Shown piece by piece: positions 6,499 through 14,051 of a stretch of DNA of 15,125 nucleotides. Position 1 is the first letter of the stretch; every line of letters starts with the position of its first letter. The stretch covers positions 1 through 15,125 of the forward strand of contig NZ_JAUNEC010000043.1 of assembly GCF_030525755.1 (NCBI RefSeq). The letters run 5' to 3'. The stretch is from Alysiella sp. GTDB taxonomy: Bacteria > Pseudomonadota > Gammaproteobacteria > Burkholderiales > Neisseriaceae. The notes under the pieces are model-generated. The model was not told the DNA's origin. It made no database searches and saw only the letters and a program-made list of their open reading frames with translations. A program made the position numbers and the translations under genes.

Positions 6499-7824
6499 TT
6501 ATAAATTGCGTTTTGCCCATGCTTTAAAACGGTTAAACCAGTTTTCTTGTGGTGTGTCACCAGTGAAATCAAAGGGCATTTTGGTAAGATTATTATTTTC
6601 AGACAATACCTTATCTACATTGGATTCAGATTCAATAATCTGTGTTTTGCGATTGGCAACACCTGAATTGGTACCGTGTAAATCGGCATATGCTTTGGCA
6701 GACAACAACAGCCCCACCGCACCTGCATAACGTGGATTACGAATGCGTTCCGATACACCACCCATTTCTCGCGGCACACCAACACGCGCAGGTAAATTGA
6801 AAATGCTTTCTGTCAATTCAATCACACCACGCAACAATGCCGTTCCACCTGTTAAAACCACACCCGAGGTTAAAATTTCTTCTGAATAACCTGCTCGGCG
6901 CAATTCATTTAAGGTCAGCTCCAAAATTTCTTCTACACGCGGTTCGATTACGCTTGCCAACACACGACGCGAGATTTGGCGCGGTTGGCGCTCGCCCACA
7001 CTGGGTACTTCCACCATTTCATCTAAACCGTCTAAATCTGCCAAAGCTGTACCGTAACGCACTTTAATGTATTCTGCTGCATCGTATGGTGTACGCAAAG
7101 CGTGCGCCAAATCACGGGTAATCAAATCGCCTGCAATGGGAATAACCGCTGTATGACGAATTGCACCCGATGTATAAACGGCAATGTCGGTTGTACCACT
7201 ACCGATATCAATCAAACATACACCCAGTTCTTTCTCATCTTCAGTTAGTACTGCATCGGCACTTGCCAGAGGTTGCAATACGGTTTCATCAACATTGATG
7301 TGGCAACGTTCTATGCATTTTTGTACGTTTTGCACCGCCGAGACCGCGCCCGTAATGATGTGAACACGCGTATCTAAGCGCACGCCACTCATACCGATTG
7401 GTTCGCGCACACCAGGTTGATTGTCAATGATGTATTCTTGTACCACCGTATTCAAAATTTGGTGGTCAGGTGGGATATTGACGGTTTTGGCGGTTTCTTT
7501 GGCGCGTTCAATGTCGGTTTGTGATACTTCGCCTTCTTTAATTTTGACCACGCCTTGTGAGTTAAAACTACGGACATGGTTGCCTGAAATACCTGTGCTG
7601 ACGCTGCGGATTTTGCAATCTGCCATGAGTTCGGCATCACTCATGGCTTGATGAATGGCTTGGGCTGTAACATCAATATTGGTAACCATGCCAGCTTTTA
7701 AGCCGCGTGACTCGGTTTCACCTACGCCTACAATGTGGATTTGGTTGTCCACAATTTCGCCTATGAGTGCCAATACTTGCGATGTGCCGACATCCAAGGC
7801 ACTAATATAGTGTTTTTCAATCAT
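6499..7824 (-). CDS. ftsA: Cell division protein FtsA
   Basis: FtsA, the actin-like ATPase that tethers FtsZ filaments to the membrane and recruits later divisome proteins. From MIEKHYISAL it has 441 residues. Phosphate loops are DVGTSQVLAL (11-20) and DIGSGTTD (206-213), with the adenosine motif VLTGGTAL (323-330). The C-terminus, ENWFNRFKAWAKRNL (427-441), is the amphipathic membrane-targeting helix. The frame stays open back to a TTG at 7890, but the added 22 residues are not FtsA-like. The ATG at 7824 gives the standard N-terminus with AAGAG about 8 bases upstream. It lies 66 bases after ftsQ, with a DUS between them. Confidence 0.97.
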   Translation of the reverse strand: MIEKHYISALDVGTSQVLALIGEIVDNQIHIVGVGETESRGLKAGMVTNIDVTAQAIHQAMSDAELMADCKIRSVSTGISGNHVRSFNSQGVVKIKEGEVSQTDIERAKETAKTVNIPPDHQILNTVVQEYIIDNQPGVREPIGMSGVRLDTRVHIITGAVSAVQNVQKCIERCHINVDETVLQPLASADAVLTEDEKELGVCLIDIGSGTTDIAVYTSGAIRHTAVIPIAGDLITRDLAHALRTPYDAAEYIKVRYGTALADLDGLDEMVEVPSVGERQPRQISRRVLASVIEPRVEEILELTLNELRRAGYSEEILTSGVVLTGGTALLRGVIELTESIFNLPARVGVPREMGGVSERIRNPRYAGAVGLLLSAKAYADLHGTNSGVANRKTQIIESESNVDKVLSENNNLTKMPFDFTGDTPQENWFNRFKAWAKRNL

Positions 7825-7870
7825 TATTTCTACTCTTAATTTTAACAGCAACAAAGACTGGCTGACACAA

Positions 7871-7882
7871 TTCAGGCAGCCT
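7871..7882 (-). repeat. DUS between ftsQ and ftsA
   Basis: Exact TTCAGGCAGCCT on the plus strand (AGGCTGCCTGAA on the minus) 8 bases past the ftsQ stop. A one-mismatch copy (TTCAGGCAGCTT, 7900-7911) lies in the same orientation inside the end of ftsQ, so the two form a direct repeat, not a hairpin. Confidence 0.85.
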
Positions 7883-7890
7883 TGTGGCAA

Positions 7891-8625
7891 CTATTTTGTT
7901 TCAGGCAGCTTCGTGGCATCATTGACTGTCTCTGCTGCACCATTACGTCGTTTTATCGCAACGGCATTAGGGTAACGCATATCCACATAATCCAATACGG
8001 CAGCTTGTTCTGCCAAACCATGCGACCACATATCTACGAAACGCGATAATCGCGCATACACATCATCTTTACCCAGCCGTACTTCAATGCCATTTTCCAG
8101 CATAATTGTCCATGCACCACGCGGGGTATATTGTAAACGTTCAATGCCCAAACGCAAAGGCTTTAAACGCGTTGCAAACAACTGATATTGTTCCAACATC
8201 AATAGCCTATCTGCAAAATCACCGTCCATTTCAGGCAACCTTTCATCTGTGACTGCCTGAAAAACCCTACCTTGATTGTCCCACAAACCTGCTTGCCAAC
8301 CTTCGCGCAGCCAACGTGCCACAGGTTCATATTCATGAACATGAATTTTGATGGTTGCAGGTGCAATGCGATCTATTTGTACATCACTCACCCATTCTTG
8401 TGTCAATGCCGCATTTTTGGCTGCCTGTAAATCCACATGAAAAAAATTGCCTGTGAGTGGTGTGCGTACTGCTTCAAAGATTTTAACTGGGTCAGCACGT
8501 TTGAAAGCACCACTTTCTGCTGCCTGAATATCAAGATGGGCAATACGAAAATAGTTGCTGTTGCCCAACCAATATATGCCCGTTAGTACCCATGCCAGCA
8601 GGCTCAAATAAAACCATTTTTTCAC
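7891..8625 (-). CDS. ftsQ: Cell division protein FtsQ
   Basis: FtsQ, the bitopic inner-membrane protein that links early and late divisome proteins (FtsB/FtsL complex), 244 residues. It has one N-terminal membrane helix (about residues 4-20), a periplasmic POTRA domain (about 25-95, FRIAHLDIQA to IKIHVHEYEPVA), and a beta domain ending near the conserved VDMRYPNAVAIKRR. The start is GTG (GTGAAAAAATGG), with TAAGG close upstream, 13 bases after the ddl stop, so it is probably translationally coupled to ddl. Several degenerate DUS copies lie within the gene and encode QAA or LPE; the C-terminus KLPETK is one. Confidence 0.93.
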   Translation of the reverse strand: MKKWFYLSLLAWVLTGIYWLGNSNYFRIAHLDIQAAESGAFKRADPVKIFEAVRTPLTGNFFHVDLQAAKNAALTQEWVSDVQIDRIAPATIKIHVHEYEPVARWLREGWQAGLWDNQGRVFQAVTDERLPEMDGDFADRLLMLEQYQLFATRLKPLRLGIERLQYTPRGAWTIMLENGIEVRLGKDDVYARLSRFVDMWSHGLAEQAAVLDYVDMRYPNAVAIKRRNGAAETVNDATKLPETK

Positions 8626-8638
8626 TGCCTTATCCCAT

Positions 8639-9562
8639 TTATTTGTTTAAGGCGGCTGTTTGTAAAATCGCTACACACAAATCGGCAAAATCCACACCTG
8701 TTTGCGCCACCGCTTTTGGGATTAAGCTGTGGTTGGTCATGCCAGGTAAAGTGTTCACTTCCAAAATGTGAATGTTGCCATCGGCATCACGTAAAAAGTC
8801 CACGCGACCGCAATTCTTACCACCACCAATCGCATCAAATGCTCGCAATGCCAATTTGCGCATTTCGCTTTCTTGTGTTGCACTCAAATCTGATGGACAC
8901 AGATAAACCGTATCATCACGCTGATATTTGGCTTCATAATCATAAAATTCGGTTTGCGGAATAATGCGAATACTGGGCATGGCTTGGCGATTGAATACGC
9001 CGCAAGTGTATTCACCACCTGACATGAATTGCTCTGCCAAAATCTCGCCATGCAAGTTTTGTACGCGCAGTTCATTGAATTTTTGTTGTAATTCGCCTGC
9101 TTGTTTAATTTTATGCACCCCCACGCTGCTGCCTTCGGCAGCTGGTTTGATGAACAACGGCAAACCCAATTTTTGTTCTACGGCAGCAAAGTCGCTGTTT
9201 TCGTGTAAAATCACGAATGGTGGCACAGGCAAACCCAATGCTTGCCAAATCAATTTACAACGGTATTTGTCCATGCCTAAAGCCGAAGCCATGACACCAC
9301 AACCTGTATAGGGTATGCCCAATGATTCCAATGCACCTTGTACCGTGCCGTCTTCGCCATAAGTGCCATGTAAAATATTAAAGACCGCCTGAAAGCCTTG
9401 TATTTTCAGTTGTGCCAAATCGGTTTGTGCTGGGTCAAAAGTGTGAGCATCGATACCTTTGCTTTTTAAAGCAGCCAAAATGGCTTGCCCACTACTCAAT
9501 GATACTTCACGTTCGCTGGAAAAACCGCCCATTAAGACGGCAATTTTGCCGAAATTTTGCAT
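8639..9562 (-). CDS. ddl: D-alanine--D-alanine ligase
   Basis: The ATP-grasp enzyme that joins two D-alanines for the peptidoglycan stem peptide in the cytoplasm. The 307 residues match the DdlB length. Visible are GGFSSEREVSLSSG (12-25) for the first D-Ala site, the ATP-grasp hinge EILAEQFMSGGEYTCGVF, and the C-terminal metal and substrate region GRVDFLRDADG...ILEVNTLPGMTNHSLIP. GAGAAG precedes the ATG. It sits in the dcw order between murC and ftsQ. Confidence 0.97.
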   Translation of the reverse strand: MQNFGKIAVLMGGFSSEREVSLSSGQAILAALKSKGIDAHTFDPAQTDLAQLKIQGFQAVFNILHGTYGEDGTVQGALESLGIPYTGCGVMASALGMDKYRCKLIWQALGLPVPPFVILHENSDFAAVEQKLGLPLFIKPAAEGSSVGVHKIKQAGELQQKFNELRVQNLHGEILAEQFMSGGEYTCGVFNRQAMPSIRIIPQTEFYDYEAKYQRDDTVYLCPSDLSATQESEMRKLALRAFDAIGGGKNCGRVDFLRDADGNIHILEVNTLPGMTNHSLIPKAVAQTGVDFADLCVAILQTAALNK

Positions 9563-9586
9563 TGTCTTCTCTGCTTTTGATTTCTA

Positions 9587-9663
9587 TGCTGCCTGAAAAA
9601 GAAACGGATTGGGCGCATTACGCATACCTTGGAATCTCAAAATCATACTGGTTTTCAGGCAGC
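9587..9663 (-). repeat. Inverted DUS pair spanning the murC-ddl junction
   Basis: GCTGCCTGAAAA (9588-9599) and TTTTCAGGCAGC (9652-9663) are complementary over 12 bases, with a 52-base loop. The right arm contains the murC stop codon and the left arm lies about 25 bases before the ddl start. The loop is long for a terminator; it may be simply two DUS copies or an RNA stem between two co-transcribed genes. Confidence 0.45.
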
Positions 9664-11064
9664 TTGCGCTGCCCAATCCACCAAACCTTGAGCGGTTTTA
9701 TTGATGCTACCCGCCCCCATTGTTAAAACCACATCGCCATCGCACAAAATACCAAACAAGGTTTCAGGCAACGCGTTCACATCGGCACAGAAAATCGGTT
9801 CAACCTTGCCCAATACGCGTACGCCACGCGATAAGGCTTTGCCATCTGCTGCCTGAATGTGTTCTTCGCCAGCCGCATAAACTTGTGTTAAAACAAGACC
9901 ATCTACTGTACTCAATACCTGTACAAATTCTTCGAATAAATCGCGTGTGCGCGTGAAGCGGTGTGGCTGGAATGCCAAGACCAAACGCGCATCAGGATAG
10001 GCACCGCGCACAGCTGCAATGGTTGCCGCCATTTCTACAGGGTGATGTCCATAATCATCAATAATCAAAGCTTTGCCGTTTTCAGGTAGCCTGATTTCGC
10101 CATAACTTTGGAAACGGCGACCCACGCCAGCAAAGTTTTTCAAGGCTTCTTGTATGGCTTCAATCGGTGCTTGACACTCCAAAGCAACTGCGATACTTGC
10201 CAGTGCGTTTAAAACATTGTGGCGACCTGGTAAATTTAATAAAACATCAAATTGCACTTTGCCTTGTGGCGCACGCGCATGAACGGTAAACGCCATTTGT
10301 GCACCGCGTGTTTCCAGATTCGTGGCATACACATCGGCAGTTTCATCTTCAATATTGTAAGTGGCAAACGGTTTTTTGATGTGCGGCAAAATCGCGCGAA
10401 CATGTTCGCTGTCGGTACACAAAAAAGCTTTGCCATAAAAAGGCATACGATGCACAAAATCAATAAAAGCCTGATGCAGATTTTCTACTTTGTGGTCGTA
10501 AGTGTCCATATGGTCGGTGTCAATATTGGTGATGACCGTCATCACGGGCGACAGATACAAAAATGAGGCATCGCTTTCATCGGCTTCGGCAACAATGTAC
10601 GCACCTTGTCCCAATTTGGCATTGGTGCCTGCGGCGGTCAGCTTACCGCCAATCACAAAAGTCGGATCCAACCCTGCTGTACCCAAAATAGAAGCCGTTA
10701 AACTGGTTGTTGTCGTTTTACCGTGTGTGCCTGCAATCGCAATACCATCACGCAAACGCATCAGCTCTGCCAACATCATGGCGCGTGGAATTACAGGAAT
10801 GTGCTGATTTAAGGCTGCCTGAACTTCGGGATTATCGTTTTTAACAGCAGTAGATGTAACCACCACTTCTGCCCCTTCAATGTGTTCTGCTGTATGACCT
10901 AGGAACACGCGCACACCCAAATCCGATAAATGGCGTGTTACCGCACTTTGAGCTTGGTCTGAACCTGATACATTAAAGCCCAAATTGTGCAACACTTCAG
11001 CAATGCCACACATACCCGAGCCACCGATGCCAACAAAGTGGATATTTTTGATTCTGTTTTTCAT
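9655..11064 (-). CDS. murC: UDP-N-acetylmuramate--L-alanine ligase
   Basis: MurC adds L-alanine to UDP-MurNAc, the first amino-acid step of peptidoglycan precursor synthesis. The 469 residues show the UDP-binding N-terminal motif HFVGIGGSGMCGIAEVL (9-25), the ATP loop AGTHGKTTTT (111-120), VAEADESDASF (158-168), and DDYGHHPVE before the C-terminal domain. The last residues, QAA and the stop, are encoded by a DUS core (GCTGCCTGA). TAAGG precedes the ATG by about 9 bases. Two further DUS lie in the gene (10081-10092 and 10812-10823). It is preceded by argS instead of murG, across a 219-base gap holding a DUS hairpin and a weak TAAAAT -10 candidate. Such a promoter would be needed if argS is not co-transcribed. 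Confidence 0.97.
   Translation of the reverse strand: MKNRIKNIHFVGIGGSGMCGIAEVLHNLGFNVSGSDQAQSAVTRHLSDLGVRVFLGHTAEHIEGAEVVVTSTAVKNDNPEVQAALNQHIPVIPRAMMLAELMRLRDGIAIAGTHGKTTTTSLTASILGTAGLDPTFVIGGKLTAAGTNAKLGQGAYIVAEADESDASFLYLSPVMTVITNIDTDHMDTYDHKVENLHQAFIDFVHRMPFYGKAFLCTDSEHVRAILPHIKKPFATYNIEDETADVYATNLETRGAQMAFTVHARAPQGKVQFDVLLNLPGRHNVLNALASIAVALECQAPIEAIQEALKNFAGVGRRFQSYGEIRLPENGKALIIDDYGHHPVEMAATIAAVRGAYPDARLVLAFQPHRFTRTRDLFEEFVQVLSTVDGLVLTQVYAAGEEHIQAADGKALSRGVRVLGKVEPIFCADVNALPETLFGILCDGDVVLTMGAGSINKTAQGLVDWAAQAA
10081..10092 (-). repeat. Variant DUS inside murC
   Basis: TTCAGGTAGCCT on the plus strand, which is AGGCTACCTGAA on the coding strand. It encodes RLPE of RLPENGK. Confidence 0.85.
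10812..10823 (+). repeat. DUS inside murC
   Basis: Exact AGGCTGCCTGAA on the plus strand. The coding strand gives QAAL in PEVQAALNQ. Confidence 0.9.
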
Positions 11065-11085
11065 GGTGTATTGCCTTATTTTTGC

Positions 11086-11119
11086 TGTTTTCAGGCAGCC
11101 TTTAAGCTGCCTGAAAACA
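11086..11119 (-). repeat. DUS hairpin in the murC leader
   Basis: TGTTTTCAGGCAGC (11086-11099) and GCTGCCTGAAAACA (11106-11119) form a perfect 14-bp stem with a 6-base loop (CTTTAA). It lies 22 bases before the murC ATG, and no U-tract follows on the minus strand (GCAAAAATAAGG). It may end argS transcripts, or stand as a leader stem directly ahead of the murC ribosome binding site. Confidence 0.6.
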
Positions 11120-11134
11120 TGATGAAAAGCGCGT

Positions 11135-11140
11135 ATTTTA
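11135..11140 (-). promoter_or_regulatory. Weak -10 candidate for murC
   Basis: The minus strand reads TAAAAT here, within the 219-base argS-murC gap. No acceptable -35 is seen at 16 to 18 bases. It is listed because the gap contains no gene and murC needs a promoter if argS is a separate unit. Confidence 0.22.
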
Positions 11141-11283
11141 ATGCGCCATGCATTTTTCAGCCATGTTTATTTTATTACAGTCGTCTCAAATTAACACGAA
11201 CAAGCGACAAATGCCCGCCATATACAAACCGTACATCAACGCAATAGGCATGTGATGGGGCAACAAATGATGAACGCTGCTTC

Positions 11284-12990
11284 CTACATCATATCCAGCG
11301 TTTCAATCCCCAGCAAATCCAAGCCCGTTTTCAAGGCTTCCCCTGTTAATTGTGCCAATTTTAAACGGCTATCGCGCACTTCGCCTTCGGCTTTCAAAAT
11401 TGGACAGGCTTCATAAAAACGGCTGAACAAAGTTGCCAAACCATACAAATATGCCGCCAAATAATGTGGATAACAGCTTTCTGCCACGCTGTTCAACACA
11501 TCTTCAAATTTCAGCAATTCTACGGCAAGCTGTTGTTCCAATGGCTCATTCAGTTTTAAGGCTGCCTGAAAATCCCAATTGCCCGCTTTTTTGAACACCG
11601 ATTGCACGCGCGTGTAAGCGTATTGCAAATACGGCGCGGTATTGCCTTCAAACGAAAGCATATTGTCCCAATCAAACACATAATCGCTACTGCGGTTTTT
11701 GCTCAAATCGGCGTATTTGACCGCGCCAATGCCAACCACACACGCAATATTCGCCACTTCGTCCACGCTCAAATCGGGATTTTTGCTTTGTACCAAAGCG
11801 GCAGCGCGTTCTATTGCTTCGTCCAATAAATCAACCAGTTTCACGGTGTCGCCCGAACGGGTTTTGAACGGTTTGCCGTCTTTGCCCATCATGGTGCCAA
11901 AACCAATGAATTCAGCTGACACATTTTCAGGCAGCCAACCTGCTTTGCGCGAAGCGGTAAACAATTGTTTAAAATGCAAATCTTGTCGTGTGTCCACCAC
12001 ATACAATAAGCGTTCGCCTTTTAAATTGCGGACACGATGGCGGATGCAGGCAAAATCGGTGGTAGCATACAAAAAGCCACCGCCTTGTTTTTGCACGATA
12101 AAAGCGGCTGGTTCGCCTTCTTTGTTTTTGAATTCTTCCAAAAATACGACTTTTGCACCATCGTCATCAACCGCCAAACCCATTTCACTTAACTCATTGA
12201 TGACATTGTGCAAATCATCATTGTATTGTGATTCACCAGCGACATCTGCACGGGTCAGCAATAAGCCGAGTTTGGCATAGACTTCTTCGGCGTGTCGCAG
12301 TGAAATATCGACAAATTGTCGCCATAATTCAAGTACTTGTTCATCTCCGCCTTGCAGTTTAACCACATATTCGCGTGCGGTATCGGCAAAGTTTTCGTCT
12401 TCGTCAAAACGGATTTTGGCGTTGCGGTAAAATTGTTCCAAATCAGATAGTTGAAATGTGGCATTGTCTTTTTGCTGTTCCACCATGTAAGCGACCAGCA
12501 TACCGAATTGCGTCCCCCAGTCGCCAACATGGTTTTGGCGAATAACGGTGTTGCCCAAAAAGCCGAGTACACGCGCTAAACTGTCGCCAATGATGGAGGA
12601 GCGCAAATGCCCAACGTGCATTTCTTTGGCAAGATTGGGCGATGAATAATCAATGATGACGGTTTGCGGCGTGGGATTGGTGCCGATGTTCAGGCTACCT
12701 GAAGCCAATTGTTGTGCGACAAATTCGGGCGACAAGCGCAAGTTGATGAAGCCTGGCCCTGCCACTTCTGCACTGGCAATCAGTTGGCTGCCTGAAAGCG
12801 CATCGGCAACTTTTTGTGCCAATTCGCGTGGGTTATGTCCGATTTTTTTCGCTGCACCCATTACGCCATTGATTTGAAAATCGCCGTGTTTGGGGTCTTT
12901 GGCAATTTGCAACACAATCGGGTTACCTGAAAGTCCTGCGTGTTCAAAGGCTTGTTCAATTTTTTGGGATAGAGTTTGGTGTAATTTCAT
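11284..12990 (-). CDS. argS: Arginyl-tRNA synthetase
   Basis: Class I aminoacyl-tRNA synthetase charging tRNA-Arg, 568 residues, close to the usual 570-580. An N-terminal ArgRS-specific domain (about 1-100) precedes the catalytic core with SSPNLAKEMHVGHLRSS (116-132), which contains the HIGH-type motif HVGH (125-128). The KMSK region has the ArgRS-typical form GTMMGKDGKPFKTRSGD. The DALR anticodon-binding domain follows and ends LDLLGIETLDMM. The region before the ATG is A-rich without a clear ribosome binding site. It stands between rluE and murC, an unusual neighbour for the dcw cluster. One exact DUS (11559-11570) and one variant (12692-12703) lie in the gene, and further near-copies encode LPEN and SGSQ. 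Confidence 0.97.
   Translation of the reverse strand: MKLHQTLSQKIEQAFEHAGLSGNPIVLQIAKDPKHGDFQINGVMGAAKKIGHNPRELAQKVADALSGSQLIASAEVAGPGFINLRLSPEFVAQQLASGSLNIGTNPTPQTVIIDYSSPNLAKEMHVGHLRSSIIGDSLARVLGFLGNTVIRQNHVGDWGTQFGMLVAYMVEQQKDNATFQLSDLEQFYRNAKIRFDEDENFADTAREYVVKLQGGDEQVLELWRQFVDISLRHAEEVYAKLGLLLTRADVAGESQYNDDLHNVINELSEMGLAVDDDGAKVVFLEEFKNKEGEPAAFIVQKQGGGFLYATTDFACIRHRVRNLKGERLLYVVDTRQDLHFKQLFTASRKAGWLPENVSAEFIGFGTMMGKDGKPFKTRSGDTVKLVDLLDEAIERAAALVQSKNPDLSVDEVANIACVVGIGAVKYADLSKNRSSDYVFDWDNMLSFEGNTAPYLQYAYTRVQSVFKKAGNWDFQAALKLNEPLEQQLAVELLKFEDVLNSVAESCYPHYLAAYLYGLATLFSRFYEACPILKAEGEVRDSRLKLAQLTGEALKTGLDLLGIETLDMM
11559..11570 (+). repeat. DUS inside argS
   Basis: Exact AGGCTGCCTGAA on the plus strand. 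The coding strand gives QAAL in DFQAALKL. Confidence 0.9.
12692..12703 (+). repeat. Variant DUS inside argS
   Basis: AGGCTACCTGAA on the plus strand. The coding strand gives SGSLN in LASGSLNIG, the same peptide as the DUS in parB. Confidence 0.85.
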
Positions 12991-13042
12991 GGTTATTTTT
13001 CGTTTTTTGTGTTTTCAATGATTTCAATAAAATAGAATTTTT

Positions 13043-13054
13043 AGGCTACCTGAA
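13043..13054 (+). repeat. Variant DUS between rluE and argS
   Basis: A single AGGCTACCTGAA in the 69-base gap after the rluE stop. It has no inverted partner nearby and is not terminator-like. Confidence 0.85.
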
Positions 13055-13059
13055 AGGCA

Positions 13060-13614
13060 TCATGGCAACCTTTCACATTCACACCATTTGCCCAAGTCCA
13101 GATTTAAATCAAATAAATTAATACGCCCAATGCCTACGCGAATCAGCCTCAAACAGGGATAACCGACTTTTGCGGTCATTCGCCGCACTTGACGGTTTTT
13201 GCCTTCATGAATTTGAATTTGCAACCAAAAATCAGGAATGGTTTGGCGAACACGAATGGGCGGGTCGCGTTGCCAGATTTGTGCGATTTCGGTTTCATTC
13301 AATAGGCGTACAGTTGCAGGTTTCGCCACAAAATCACCCAAATCCAAAGGCTGCCTGAAAAGCGCGAGTTTAGTCTCATTGGGACTACCTTCTAGCTGCA
13401 CCCAATAGGTCTTTGTTAATTTAAATTTTGGATTGGCAATACGAGCTTGCTGTTGCCCATCATCGGTTAGCAACAGCAAACCTTCACTGTCGGTGTCCAG
13501 TCTCCCTGCTGGGTAAACGTTTGGCACAGGCACAAAGTTTTTGAGTGTACGGTGTTTGTCATGTTGCGAAAATTGACAAATCACACCATAGGGTTTGTTT
13601 AACGCAATTAACAT
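13060..13614 (-). CDS. rluE: 23S rRNA pseudouridine synthase, RsuA/RluE family
   Basis: A pseudouridine synthase of the RsuA/RluB/E/F group, 184 residues. It has the opening LIALNKPYGVICQFS and the catalytic motif PAGRLDTDSEGLLLLTDDG with nucleophile D40. The closing motif EGKNRQVRRMTAKVGYPCLRLIRVGIG is typical of the family. It lacks the N-terminal S4 domain and is short, which fits RluE (modifies U2457 of E. coli 23S rRNA) better than RsuA, RluB or RluF. It begins only 4 bases after the stop of the small membrane protein, and a DUS covers that junction in place of a normal ribosome binding site, so translational coupling is likely. An in-gene DUS (13348-13359) encodes RQPL. Confidence 0.9.
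   Translation of the reverse strand: MLIALNKPYGVICQFSQHDKHRTLKNFVPVPNVYPAGRLDTDSEGLLLLTDDGQQQARIANPKFKLTKTYWVQLEGSPNETKLALFRQPLDLGDFVAKPATVRLLNETEIAQIWQRDPPIRVRQTIPDFWLQIQIHEGKNRQVRRMTAKVGYPCLRLIRVGIGRINLFDLNLDLGKWCECERLP
13348..13359 (+). repeat. DUS inside rluE
   Basis: Exact AGGCTGCCTGAA on the plus strand, read in the third frame to give FRQPL. Confidence 0.9.
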
Positions 13615-13617
13615 GGT

Positions 13618-13629
13618 TTCAGGCAGCCT
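13618..13629 (-). repeat. DUS at the membrane protein-rluE junction
   Basis: TTCAGGCAGCCT on the plus strand (AGGCTGCCTGAA on the coding strand). It supplies the last two alanine codons and the TGA stop of the membrane protein and ends 3 bases before the rluE ATG. Confidence 0.88.
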
Positions 13630-13882
13630 TTGGTATGAGCATAGCCGACAATACCAATGGAAAGGTTACCCCCAATAATAAAATTATCACATAGGTAATC
13701 TGATTATCCGTAAAGTGTCGCAACAGAACAAAATAAGCCAACACATATGAACCCAAAATCAAAAAACGGATAACGAATGCCATAATGCCGTTCCAAACCA
13801 GCAAGGAAGACAAAACCCCATAAGCAACTGCCCACGCCCATACAGGGCTGTTTTCGTGATACACATCCTGCATTTTAGCCAA
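13619..13882 (-). CDS. Small membrane protein of unknown function
   Basis: I do not recognise this protein. It has up to 87 residues, with three likely membrane helices: about WAWAVAYGVLSSLLVW through MAFVI, FLILGSYVLAYFVLL, and YVIILLLGVTFPLVLSAML. A short hydrophilic N-terminus (QDVYHENSP) precedes them. It ends IPKAA, the last residues and stop coming from a DUS. The start is unclear: TTG at 13882 or ATG at 13873 are the in-frame options, and neither has a good ribosome binding site. A good site (AAGGA, 13916-13920) instead precedes a GTG at 13908 in another frame. Its place between parB and rluE recalls the ParB-AtpI layout of some genomes, but I see no AtpI signature. The coding assignment rests on the membrane pattern and tight linkage to rluE. 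Confidence 0.65.
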   Translation of the reverse strand: MAKMQDVYHENSPVWAWAVAYGVLSSLLVWNGIMAFVIRFLILGSYVLAYFVLLRHFTDNQITYVIILLLGVTFPLVLSAMLIPKAA

Positions 13883-13935
13883 AACAGCGGCATCAATGTA
13901 CCCGACACTTTGTCTTCCTTTTTTATTATCAAGTA

Positions 13936-13941
13936 ATTATA
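13936..13941 (-). promoter_or_regulatory. Putative -10 box for the membrane protein-rluE unit
   Basis: A perfect TATAAT on the minus strand in the 169-base gap after parB, with the expected start near 13929, just before AAGGA at 13916-13920. No convincing -35 is found at normal spacing; the surrounding sequence is very AT-rich, so chance is a real alternative. Confidence 0.35.
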
Positions 13942-14051
13942 TTTAAATAAATGGGTAAACACTTCCAACGCTCTTGATTTTTTCACTAATATGAAACAAG
14001 AACATTCTCAATTCATCATTAAGCTCAAAAATCAAAACTCAACGACAATAT

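Noticed and set aside
7825..7890. Longer ftsA beginning at TTG 7890
   Set aside because: The extra 22 residues are not FtsA-like and cover an intergenic DUS; the ATG at 7824 gives the normal N-terminus with a ribosome binding site.
11065..11283. Small RNA or tRNA gene in the 219-base argS-murC gap
   Set aside because: No cloverleaf or tRNA-like arms were seen; the gap holds only a DUS hairpin and AT-rich sequence.
11699..12280. 193-codon plus-strand open frame opposite argS
   Set aside because: Antisense shadow of the argS catalytic core, serine/lysine-rich composition, and nothing around it suggests expression.
13759..13986. 75-codon minus-strand frame overlapping the small membrane gene
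   Set aside because: It includes the GTG with the good ribosome binding site, but it stops early, has cysteine/tryptophan-rich low-quality composition, and the competing frame has a coherent three-helix pattern. Kept only as evidence for the frameshift question.
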